Below are positions 24,474-32,571 of a DNA stretch of 45,088 nucleotides, one piece after another (within the stretch, counting starts at the first letter, position 1; every line of letters begins with the position of its first letter). The stretch is from Vibrio genomosp. F10 str. ZF-129. Its GTDB lineage: Bacteria; Pseudomonadota; Gammaproteobacteria; Enterobacterales; Vibrionaceae. The position numbers and the translations under genes are program-made. The notes beneath the pieces were generated by a model, which was not told the origin of the DNA, ran no database searches, and was given only the letters and a program-made list of their open reading frames with translations. The DNA is taken from contig NZ_AJYQ02000105.1 of NCBI RefSeq assembly GCF_000287055.2, positions 1 to 45,088 on the forward strand, in the 5' to 3' direction.

Positions 24474-25649
24474 ATGAAACAAACAAATCATATCGAACAA
24501 TGCCAGCAAGAAATTTTGAGCTTTTCTGACCGATTACATCAATCTGGTTGCGCGCCTTACTCGGTAGCTCAATACACTCAAGCTTATGCAAAACGCCAGA
24601 ACATTGATGTCTCTATTGATGTGACCCCGACAAAAGTCATCACTATTTTTGAGCAACCCACGCAAAAAGTCGTGATGGAAAACAAAAAACCACCCTCGGT
24701 TAACTTACGTGATTTAGTCGCAACGCTTAAAGGGCTTTCGACTCATTCCCATTACGAAGGTTCAGAAACCTACTCGAATCGTACCTTGTGCTTTGCCAAT
24801 TTATTGCTTCCGCCATGTTATTTAATGTTAGTTGGCAGTACTTATCTGGCGGTCGGTTTATCCATTATTCTGGGCGCTATAGCCTGGCTAGCACAAATTT
24901 TCCTGACTGGGCCAAGAAGCATTCTTGTCGAGTTCTTTGTCGCCTTAGTAGCCAGTTTTTTAACCGGTATGATAGCGGCACAGGTTCCCGGCTTACCAAC
25001 ATTGGCACTGTGCATTTCTTCCATTGTCCTTTTTATTCCTGGGTTAACCGTCACCAACGGCTTAGCCAGTCTTGCTCTCAATGACTTTCGGTCAGGTATC
25101 GAACTGCTTGCACAAAGCGCACTCATAGTAATGAAAATATTCATCGGCATTGTTATGGGGTTAGGCTTAGCCAACATAATCAATCAACCATTATCGGTAC
25201 CGGTATTTATTGATGAAATCCCATTCGTTCTTCATGTCACCGCACTGATCGGGATTTCTGTCGCTATTGGCCTTATTTTCAACGCAAGTATGACAGAAAT
25301 TCTCTTAGGCCTTCCTGTCGCGGCAATTGGCATGTGGGGGCCACATTGGTTTACTTCCGATTGGGTTGTAGGTACATGGGTAAGCACAATACTCATTACG
25401 CTTTACGGGTTGGGGATGGGAAAATTGCGTCACGTTCCACCACTCATATACATTATTCAAGGGATCATCATTCTTGTCCCCGGTAGTCGAATCATTGTCG
25501 GAGCAAGTGAGTCCTTCTTTGCGACCTCCATTTTACCCATTCCGAATATTGGTCTGTCCGCCTTGCTGATGTTTGGCGCGATTATGGCGGGACAAATCAT
25601 GGTTTATTCTATATTTAGTCGTCATTTTGATTCCATCATTGAGGAATAA
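24474..25649 (+). CDS. ThrE-type threonine/serine exporter (DUF1212)
   Basis: The 391-residue protein has a cytoplasmic amphipathic N-terminal part (FSDRLHQSGCAPYSVAQYTQ; about 1-110), then about ten membrane segments in two groups. The first (about 110-240) has VALVASFLTGMIAAQVPGLP and LFIPGLTVTNGLASLALNDF; the second (about 250-385) has IIQGIIILVPGSRIIVGAS. This is the order of ThrE followed by ThrE_2 domains joined in one chain. It would export small amino acids using the proton gradient. ThrE of Corynebacterium is longer, but single-chain vibrio homologs are of this size. It is monocistronic here. Confidence 0.88.
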   Translation: MKQTNHIEQCQQEILSFSDRLHQSGCAPYSVAQYTQAYAKRQNIDVSIDVTPTKVITIFEQPTQKVVMENKKPPSVNLRDLVATLKGLSTHSHYEGSETYSNRTLCFANLLLPPCYLMLVGSTYLAVGLSIILGAIAWLAQIFLTGPRSILVEFFVALVASFLTGMIAAQVPGLPTLALCISSIVLFIPGLTVTNGLASLALNDFRSGIELLAQSALIVMKIFIGIVMGLGLANIINQPLSVPVFIDEIPFVLHVTALIGISVAIGLIFNASMTEILLGLPVAAIGMWGPHWFTSDWVVGTWVSTILITLYGLGMGKLRHVPPLIYIIQGIIILVPGSRIIVGASESFFATSILPIPNIGLSALLMFGAIMAGQIMVYSIFSRHFDSIIEE

Positions 25650-25961
25650 CCATCGATCTAACAATCGCTGATCAACACGCCCCAATAACCCACGATTGAG
25701 TCTTTATCTGCTTTTTGACGTTAACCGATTCTGAGAAGGTACTGATGAACAGAGTCTCGAAAATCGATAAGACTATTTTGTTTCAGATGGCGAGGGGAAT
25801 GAGCAATATGGATTTGGAAAAACCGAATAGAATCGAAAGTAGCCAATAATTCAATAAGATAAGGATGCTTAGGATGAGTCAATGCAAACTAGGCAGAGGT
25901 AAGCTAGGTGTAGGCAAGCGCTAGGTTGATAGGCTTGCCATCTACTCCATTTCCGTTCTAA
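25650..25961. other. Intergenic region with a hairpin and TAGG repeats
   Basis: Genes converge here. GGCAAGC (25913-25919) and GCTTGCC (25933-25939) form a 7-bp stem 22 bases beyond the COG0523 stop and could end that transcript, though no T run follows. The stretch 25889-25933 holds several loose TAGG/AGGT copies, similar in flavour to those at 32517-32541. No gene is seen in the remainder. Confidence 0.4.
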
Positions 25962-26945
25962 CTACGCCACCAGTGCGTTCAGTTTTTTACGCATACTCTC
26001 TTTATCAAGGCCACCTTTAGGTCCAATGAAGACTAACCGTGACGAACGAGATTCATCATCTTCCCATGCATCTCCAACCGTCACATTGGCTCGCTGGCCC
26101 GTGCACTGAAATACACAGCGATGATCAGGACGATCGGTTAAATTTAAAATACCTTTCATGCGATAAGCATCAATTGAAAACTGTTGCAGTAGAGGATACA
26201 AACTTTGTAGATTAAGTGGTTGATCAGTTTCAAAGCTGAATGTTTCGAAATCATGGTTCACGTGATGACAGTGCTCATCATGACAATCATGGTGCTGGCA
26301 TTCCTTTTGATCAGCCGCTATTTTGTTAGTGACAAAGCGTGTACTTTCAGGGGCATCAAATAAGATAGGTAAATCCACTTCGCCGAATGAAATATCAATC
26401 AATTTAGCAAACGGAGCTTGTACACGGCACCATGCTTTGACTTGCTCTAGTTTATCCGTATCAACTAGGTCAACTTTATTAACCAGAACAATGTCAGCCA
26501 CTTGAATTTGCTGCTTCGACAACGTCTCCATTGGGCCTTCTAGCCCTAGAATGTTTTCCGCATCGATCGTCGTCACGATTGCATTTAAAGGTGCGTGTGC
26601 TTGCAGTTCCGGATCTTCAAATTGAAGTGCCACTTCTTTGGGTTCTGCAATACCTGAAGTTTCAACAATAATATGGTCTGGGCGTTCCTCTAATGCGAGT
26701 AAACGCATTACCGAAACGACGAGGCCTTCTGCAAGGTTACAACAGATACAGCCATTCTCTAGGCTGATCATGTTTTCACTCTTAGATTTAACCAACTCAG
26801 CATCAACATTAATTGAACCAAAGTCGTTGACGATCACAGCCATGCGCATTCCATTTGCATTGGTTAATATATGGTTTAGTAGGGTCGTTTTCCCTGCTCC
26901 TAAAAATCCGGCTAAAATTGTTACTGGAATAGGCTTCTTGCTCAT
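25962..26945 (-). CDS. COG0523 (CobW-type) metal-chaperone GTPase
   Basis: The 327-residue G3E GTPase has the Walker A loop ILAGFLGAGKTTLLNH (about 9-24), the metal-binding GCICCNL (CxCC, near 65-70), the Walker B/ETSG segment HIIVETSGIAEP and NKVD for guanine. A His/Cys-rich stretch (HHDCHDEHCHHVNHD, near 222-236) follows, and the CobW C-terminal domain contains RMKGILNL. Members insert or traffic Zn, Co or other metals using GTP. It follows an exported, presumably Zn-dependent amidohydrolase, suggesting it serves metal homeostasis for that or other enzymes. A terminator separates the two genes. I see no Zur-like box upstream. Confidence 0.9.
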   Translation of the reverse strand: MSKKPIPVTILAGFLGAGKTTLLNHILTNANGMRMAVIVNDFGSINVDAELVKSKSENMISLENGCICCNLAEGLVVSVMRLLALEERPDHIIVETSGIAEPKEVALQFEDPELQAHAPLNAIVTTIDAENILGLEGPMETLSKQQIQVADIVLVNKVDLVDTDKLEQVKAWCRVQAPFAKLIDISFGEVDLPILFDAPESTRFVTNKIAADQKECQHHDCHDEHCHHVNHDFETFSFETDQPLNLQSLYPLLQQFSIDAYRMKGILNLTDRPDHRCVFQCTGQRANVTVGDAWEDDESRSSRLVFIGPKGGLDKESMRKKLNALVA

Positions 26946-26994
26946 AGCATGCTCTCTTTCGGTTTTCGTTGTCTATATTTACTCGGTAAGCAAT

Positions 26995-27021
26995 AAAAAA
27001 GGTTGAGCTAATGCCCAACCT
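26995..27021 (-). terminator. Terminator between amidohydrolase and COG0523 genes
   Basis: On the minus strand AGGTTGGGC-ATTA-GCTCAACCT forms a stem with one mismatch, followed by six T residues. It lies 17 bases after the amidohydrolase stop and 50 bases before the COG0523 start. The two genes are therefore only partly cotranscribed or are separately controlled. Confidence 0.85.
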
Positions 27022-27037
27022 CTTAAGTCAGGAGAAC

Positions 27038-28714
27038 TTAGCCCGTCACTTTGTTACGAACCGCTTCACCTGGGTTTGAGTCTAGCAGCAGTTCACCGCC
27101 TTCAATGATGGGCGTACCATTAACCAGTACGTATTCCATACCCGTTGACAGCGCATTGGGTTTTTCAAATGTTGCCACCGCTTTGACTTTATCAAGTTTG
27201 AAAATAACTAAATCAGCGTCTTTACCTACTTGAATACGGCCTTTATTTGCCATTTGTGGCACTGCGTCCTCAAGAATACGACATGCGTTTAAGCTCGTTC
27301 GTTCCATCGCTTCTACTAGTGTTACGGCTTTGTATTCATTGACATATTTTTCAATAAATCGAGAGAAACAAGCAATCGATCTAGGGTGAGCTATTGCGTT
27401 ACTTGGTAGCGGCCATACATCACCTTCTATTAATGTACCTTTATCATCCATCCAAGGCATTGCATCAGATGCGATAGCTGCACCTGGGAACAATACTGAA
27501 CGATCCATTTTTGCGCGATCTTCTTTGTTCTCATCGGGTTTTAAGAAGTGCATGACAACAACGGTACCGGGCGCTGATGCTTGTAGTTCAGTGACTTTTT
27601 CTTGGTTGAGTGCTTTACCATTCGCTTCCATGTAGCTCGCGCTTGGGACGCCCCAACGTTGTAACCAATCATCGCCACGGAAAACTTCTGCGCCAATTAC
27701 TGAAGAGCCAGCGCCATAAGGGTAAGCTTCAGTAGTAATGGATAACCCCTGATCAATGGCGGATTGAACTAAATCGGCACAATCTTCGATATCTTGTACT
27801 GACGTGCTGTTGAGGTGACAAATGTGCATGTGTGCACCCGTTGTCGCCGACAGGCTAATGAGTTCTTGGTATGCTTCAAAGCTTGATTGTGGCTCTGCGC
27901 TGTTTAGGTAACGAACGTGAGTGTAGGTTGGTACTTCATAGCGTTTTGCTAGTTTAGCAAGATCATAGTACTCTTTGTGGCCATAACCTGGTGCGTAACC
28001 CGCGTTAATACCAATGCCTAAGCCCCCCTCTTTAAGACCTTGCTCAACCGAGCCCAGAATTTGTTTTAATTCATCTGGGGTTGCTAGGGTATTTTGCCAA
28101 TTGTTTTTAGAAAAAGCTTTCTGGAACCAAACAATCGTACCATCAGGAGCAGGCATCGTAGGTTCTTTTGCTTGAATACGAGCGTAAGTCCATGCTACAG
28201 AAGCGCCGTAATTAATCGGGCGACCTTCAGCAGCAGTAATATCGTAGTACGTTCCGATTGGGAATAGACCAGATTCCATCTCAAGAGCGGTGGTTACGCC
28301 ATCGAATGCTTGAGCACGGGCAGCAGGAAGTTGTTGTCCGTGAGCGTGCATATCGATAAAGCCAGGTGCAACCACGAGACCTTCAGCATCGATGATTGTT
28401 TTGCCTTGCAGCTTTTTGTCTGAGATTGCAGCAATACGCTTGCCTTTAATACCGACGTGACGAATTGCGTCGAGTCCGGTTTCAGGATCAACAACACGGC
28501 CATTTTCGATAACGACATCAAATGGCCCTTTCTCGTTAGGCATCAGTTTGATGTTTTGGCCAACCAGTTTTTCAGGGGCTGCATGTAAAACAGAGGCAAA
28601 AGGCAGTGCCGCCGCCCCAACCGCTAACTTAGTCAAAGTCGAACGTTTATCTGTATCGACACCATCAAGTAATACTTGCGTAGCGTCCAATTCGTTTGGG
28701 TCGTAATGTTTCAT
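27038..28714 (-). CDS. Exported N-acyl-D-amino-acid / D-glutamate deacylase-like amidohydrolase
   Basis: The 558-residue protein belongs to the D-aminoacylase group of amidohydrolases. Metal-site motifs are visible: DMHAHGQ (about 118-124), THVRYLNS, HICHLNS and ASDAMPW (Asp near 415). GINAGYAPGYG and the closing segment GRIQVGKDADLVIF, LVNGTPIIEGG fit the family. It would remove the acyl group from N-acyl-D-glutamate or other N-acyl-D-amino acids. A signal-like segment follows DKRSTLTK at about 28-50 (LAVGAAALPFASVLHAAP), resembling a Tat or Sec signal with a long start, so it is probably periplasmic; KR rather than RR makes Tat use uncertain. AGGT precedes the ATG. D-glutamate conjugates from peptidoglycan are plausible substrates, by inference only. 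Confidence 0.8.
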   Translation of the reverse strand: MKHYDPNELDATQVLLDGVDTDKRSTLTKLAVGAAALPFASVLHAAPEKLVGQNIKLMPNEKGPFDVVIENGRVVDPETGLDAIRHVGIKGKRIAAISDKKLQGKTIIDAEGLVVAPGFIDMHAHGQQLPAARAQAFDGVTTALEMESGLFPIGTYYDITAAEGRPINYGASVAWTYARIQAKEPTMPAPDGTIVWFQKAFSKNNWQNTLATPDELKQILGSVEQGLKEGGLGIGINAGYAPGYGHKEYYDLAKLAKRYEVPTYTHVRYLNSAEPQSSFEAYQELISLSATTGAHMHICHLNSTSVQDIEDCADLVQSAIDQGLSITTEAYPYGAGSSVIGAEVFRGDDWLQRWGVPSASYMEANGKALNQEKVTELQASAPGTVVVMHFLKPDENKEDRAKMDRSVLFPGAAIASDAMPWMDDKGTLIEGDVWPLPSNAIAHPRSIACFSRFIEKYVNEYKAVTLVEAMERTSLNACRILEDAVPQMANKGRIQVGKDADLVIFKLDKVKAVATFEKPNALSTGMEYVLVNGTPIIEGGELLLDSNPGEAVRNKVTG

Positions 28715-28823
28715 ATTGATACCTGTTATGTTTGTTGTAAAAGAATGCTAGTTCATGATTGCTATGAAAACTATGCAGTATGTGGCAAAATCAATCGATT
28801 GTTTAACACCCACCTTTCCACCA

Positions 28824-30014
28824 TTAGAATCCACTGCCAACCGTAATATAAAACGCGCTGTCATCGTCACTAAAAGCGAGGTCTACCCCCATGTGTAACC
28901 CATATCGGCGAGCTATCTGGTAGCGAAATCCAGCACCATACGCATCGACACTTTCATCATCTGACAGACTGCCCTCTACTGTCGCTTTACCAAGGCCATA
29001 AAACGCAGAAACGGTCCAACGATTATCAATCGCATAAGTCACTTGAGATTGAGCCGTTGCAATTTCATCCCCTTGGTACCGATAGGAAGCAATACCACGT
29101 AATTCAACATAGGGACGAACAGTCGGGGGTAAATAGTGCTCTTGCGTATTGAAGTTCTGATAGTTACCCGCAAACGCTAAGGTCCAGCGCTCAGCCACTG
29201 GAATATAGACTTCACCATTAATATTCAGGTTTTGATAATTCCAGTCACTGCCAATTTTTTCGTCATACACCATGTATTCTGCGTTAACCGAATAACCATT
29301 AGTCGGGAAAAACATATTGTTTCTGGTATCGTATTCCGCGACAACACCCAGCCCAGAGGTCACCGAGCTTTCGCCCATAAAATAGTGAATAACGCCATTG
29401 ATAACGTTATTCACATCTTCATTACTGGTCTCAAACTCTACCGAGCTCTGGCCAATAATCTGTTTCACACCCAGCATCAATGGTGTGTTTGCCACTCGAA
29501 ATTGGAGCTGCTGAAGCGCAGCGACTCCCGAGGTTTTTGTGCCGAATTGAATCGTTTTGTTGTACGACGCACCTATACTGAACTCTTTGAAAATATCGAG
29601 GTTCGCCTTTCCAGCGCCAACGCCACCCGTATATCGAATGGTATCTTTTAGCCACGAATGTCGATGGCCAGCAAATGCAAACCAAGTCCCGTTCTCTGTC
29701 CCCGCAGCCCCTGCTAACGTAATCGCCGCTGGCATCAACTGGGCGCCTCCATCTAGGGATGTCATTGCAAGTTGTTTACGGGCATTTTTTTCGTCTTCAC
29801 TTTCATGAAGAAACAACCCGATAACACCCCCGCCCAAACCAACCGCAGGTTCCGTGATTAAGATGGGAATAGGCAAGAAACCATAAGCGTTTTCGGCTAG
29901 GTGCTCACCGAGATCAAGCTTATTATCAATGGGATCATAAAATGATGCGTGGCCATTCGGAGCGAGTAGAGAAAGTGACAAAGCCAAAGCAGAAGTCAGC
30001 CTAATAGTATTCAT
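28824..30014 (-). CDS. BamA/TamA-like (surface antigen D15) outer-membrane barrel
   Basis: The 396-residue protein has a signal peptide (MNTIRLTSALALSLSLLAP, cleavage near GHA). The body is a 16-strand type barrel without POTRA domains: PIPILITEPAVGLGGGVIGLFL near the start is typical of this group, with GLGVVAEYDTRNNMFFPTNGYSVNAEY in the middle and ITVGSGF at the end with a terminal Phe for BAM recognition. Without POTRA it is unlikely to assemble proteins itself; it may be a channel or an anchor. The ATG at 30014 has AAAGGT upstream; the open frame to 30092 adds no signal. It lies between the esterase-like lipoprotein and the amidohydrolase on the same strand. Confidence 0.8.
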   Translation of the reverse strand: MNTIRLTSALALSLSLLAPNGHASFYDPIDNKLDLGEHLAENAYGFLPIPILITEPAVGLGGGVIGLFLHESEDEKNARKQLAMTSLDGGAQLMPAAITLAGAAGTENGTWFAFAGHRHSWLKDTIRYTGGVGAGKANLDIFKEFSIGASYNKTIQFGTKTSGVAALQQLQFRVANTPLMLGVKQIIGQSSVEFETSNEDVNNVINGVIHYFMGESSVTSGLGVVAEYDTRNNMFFPTNGYSVNAEYMVYDEKIGSDWNYQNLNINGEVYIPVAERWTLAFAGNYQNFNTQEHYLPPTVRPYVELRGIASYRYQGDEIATAQSQVTYAIDNRWTVSAFYGLGKATVEGSLSDDESVDAYGAGFRYQIARRYGLHMGVDLAFSDDDSAFYITVGSGF

Positions 30015-30133
30015 TTTTGAACCTTTGAAATATAAAGTGCCGGGCACCCAGCACGAGATTGAGTCATTACCATGCACAAGAGAAATAGACATCTCGATAC
30101 TTATGGTTGGAAGTTTATAGATTGGTTGCCTGT

Positions 30134-32251
30134 TCAGTATGTCAATTCAGTGTCGATGAATGCATCATTGTTAGAGACTGAACTCAATACTTTTTTTAAT
30201 CCGGTTAGACGACCATTTCGCAATTCTGGATCAATCCCTTCATTGGTGTATCTATCCCAATCATACTCAAGGCCGATCTCACCCGCGTCATCGATAACCA
30301 TGACACTATCGCTCTGTGCGCTGTACTCATAGTCAGAAAACAGGGCGTCACTAAACCACAATCGAGACATTTGGTTCATCAGTGCGACTTCGTTTGAAGA
30401 AGGATGAACTTCAGTGCCATCTAGTTTGACCGCTTTGTTAAACACAAATGGCAGTTCAGATGCGTTACAAGCTCCGCTAATACAGCCGATTGATTTGGTC
30501 ACATCACCGATATCCAGGCTACCTTGCGTCTCATATGTCCACACGTTGAAGCTCGGACGATAGCCGAAGTGATAAAATGTCACAGGTTGATTCGATGCCA
30601 TTGCTTTGGAGCGAGAAGGACCTGCAAACACAACATCGTTCAGTAATTGTTTGAACTCAGACATGTTGCTAAAGGCTCCACCTAATTGACCTTCTGGATT
30701 TGGCATGTAATCAGTTAACGCCAGTACTTTGTTGGTATCTTCGAGATGACCCAACCCAAAAAACAGCTTGGTAATGGCTTCATAAGCACTACTTGGTAAT
30801 AGGTTTAACACATCTTCAAGCTCAATCTGAGCATGTATTTCTTCAGCGGTTAATGAGTTGATCTCATCCTCTAATACCACTAGGTTGCTTGGAGAACTCA
30901 ACCAGCTTGATAGTGAAAGTACGACTGTCTCTGGATCATCAGAATTGAAAACTTCACTATCTAAATCATTGATCAGTTCTATTATTGTTGGGATAAGGAA
31001 CGTCAAACTCGGTAACATTCCAAAGCCGTTGGATTCTTCACTATTAACCCCCAGCACGGTTGGAACCGTGAACTCAGTTAGAGATGGCTGCACCGTTAAG
31101 TGGTGCCCATAGTCTTTGCCAATTACAAGCTTTTTATATTCAATATACGGAGCAAAAGACATAACATTTGCCATTGGTGTATCTTCGCCTAGAACCTTCG
31201 ATGTTAGACAGAGTGCACCATAATCAGCTTTATCGAGATCAATACAATCTAACCCTGTCCACGCTCCGATTTTATTGATTGGATTCAGTACTTTGGCTTG
31301 AACTGTCATCAAGTCTTGCAAAGACAGCGACTCTGTATCCTGAGTACCATGCAATTCCATACTGTAGTTCTGAACTTTACTCGCCGCGTCTTTCGCTTGA
31401 GTATAATTACGGTAATCAAATCCATAAGGATTACTTTGCATAACCGCACGTTGGAAATAATTATTCGTTTCACCCGTTACTGGCTCTTTAGATTCTTGCT
31501 GCTGCAAAATGCCGACAGACATTGCACCAGCCCCTTGACCCATGAGTACAACATTGTCCGGGTTGCCACCAAAATCTACGATGTTCTGGTTTACCCATTC
31601 TAGCGCTCGTTTTTGATCGCCAAGGCCATAGTTTCCGCCTTCTGGATCGGTTTTCCCATCCACCCACATACTCCCCAATAACCCTAGGCGGTAATTAAAG
31701 GTAACCACTATAAACGGTTGGTCGTCGGATACGCCTTGAGCAACGACGGTATCGCCGTTAATGATGGCATCAGAACCTGCGCCATATTCAAAGTCCCCAC
31801 CATGAATAAAGACATACACGGGTAATGACTCTGAACCATTGATCTCCGAAGGACGCCAAATATTAAGATTCAAGCAATCTTCAGATTGCGCTTGCTGGGT
31901 TATTTTAAGCTGTGGGCACACGGCGCCAAATTGTGTCGCATCTATAGCGCCATCAGCATTGTCTTCTAATTGACGGAGTTGACTGTGCTGAAAACGCTGC
32001 TGATCGGCGTAAGTGATTCCTTTAAACGCTTCAATGGATACGCGTTGCTCGTCACCTGCTAAGGTATTGATCACAACAGACTCTCTATTTGCCAAAAGAG
32101 TCGCGTCCCCGATGGATACTGAAACCTGCTCTGTTGGTAATGGCTGAAGCGGTTCTGGCTTAATAGGACGTGAGCTGGTTTCATCACTACCACACGCAGA
32201 AAGAGCAACAGTGATAGCGACAGCAATGAGTGAGCGATGCGTTAAATTCAT
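30134..32251 (-). CDS. Lipoprotein of carboxylesterase type-B fold lacking catalytic Ser and His
   Basis: The 705-residue protein has a lipobox (LSAC, Cys20) and a full carboxylesterase/lipase fold: EDCLNLNIWRP (about 124-134), oxyanion HGGDFEYG (150-157), FNYRLGLLG and GNYGLGDQKRALEWVNQNI. The nucleophile elbow, normally GESAG, reads GQGAG (238-242), so residue 240 is Gly. The acid is kept (GVNSEES, Glu406). The catalytic His motif, normally GAxHxxEL, reads GACNASELPF, so residue 596 is Asn. Codons are GGG and AAC, not single-base artefacts of AGC or CAC at both places. It is probably a pseudoenzyme that binds a ligand or partner, or uses other chemistry. It is anchored in a membrane and has no frameshift. 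Confidence 0.85.
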   Translation of the reverse strand: MNLTHRSLIAVAITVALSACGSDETSSRPIKPEPLQPLPTEQVSVSIGDATLLANRESVVINTLAGDEQRVSIEAFKGITYADQQRFQHSQLRQLEDNADGAIDATQFGAVCPQLKITQQAQSEDCLNLNIWRPSEINGSESLPVYVFIHGGDFEYGAGSDAIINGDTVVAQGVSDDQPFIVVTFNYRLGLLGSMWVDGKTDPEGGNYGLGDQKRALEWVNQNIVDFGGNPDNVVLMGQGAGAMSVGILQQQESKEPVTGETNNYFQRAVMQSNPYGFDYRNYTQAKDAASKVQNYSMELHGTQDTESLSLQDLMTVQAKVLNPINKIGAWTGLDCIDLDKADYGALCLTSKVLGEDTPMANVMSFAPYIEYKKLVIGKDYGHHLTVQPSLTEFTVPTVLGVNSEESNGFGMLPSLTFLIPTIIELINDLDSEVFNSDDPETVVLSLSSWLSSPSNLVVLEDEINSLTAEEIHAQIELEDVLNLLPSSAYEAITKLFFGLGHLEDTNKVLALTDYMPNPEGQLGGAFSNMSEFKQLLNDVVFAGPSRSKAMASNQPVTFYHFGYRPSFNVWTYETQGSLDIGDVTKSIGCISGACNASELPFVFNKAVKLDGTEVHPSSNEVALMNQMSRLWFSDALFSDYEYSAQSDSVMVIDDAGEIGLEYDWDRYTNEGIDPELRNGRLTGLKKVLSSVSNNDAFIDTELTY

Positions 32252-32571
32252 GGTTGTACCCGTAAATGTGTTCGGCCATCTGACCTGATATTGGTATCAT
32301 CAAACCTGAGAATCCCTATGCTCAGCCATGCTCATTTCTGGAGTATTTGAAGTATTTTTTCTTTATGGTGCGATATTAATTCACTCTTTAAATTTGAATA
32401 AATCGCTTATGCAGGACGTGACCCTACCTATATTGACTACCGTGAGTGGATGTCGCTTTTTATTTATCACAAAGACAATAGAAGGCGCCTAGTTCCCAGC
32501 CGTTAGGTCATAGCTCTTAGGTACTAGGTATTAGGTATTAGCTAACAAGCCTTCTATGTTTTACCATGAGG
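32252..32571. repeat. Intergenic region with an inverted-repeat-bounded TAGGTATT element
   Basis: ATAGAAGGC (32478-32486) and GCCTTCTAT (32549-32557) are perfect 9-bp inverted repeats enclosing 62 bases. Inside are an inner GTTAG/CTAAC pair and a short tandem series of TAGGTAYT units (32517-32541). The element could fold as a long hairpin and resembles small intergenic repeats seen in vibrios. The rest of the 320 bases is the likely promoter region of the esterase-like gene. No coding region is seen. Confidence 0.5.

Noticed and set aside
29232..29651. Plus-strand open frame of about 139 codons
   Set aside because: Antisense to the D15-like barrel gene, which has a signal peptide and family motifs; a shadow frame.
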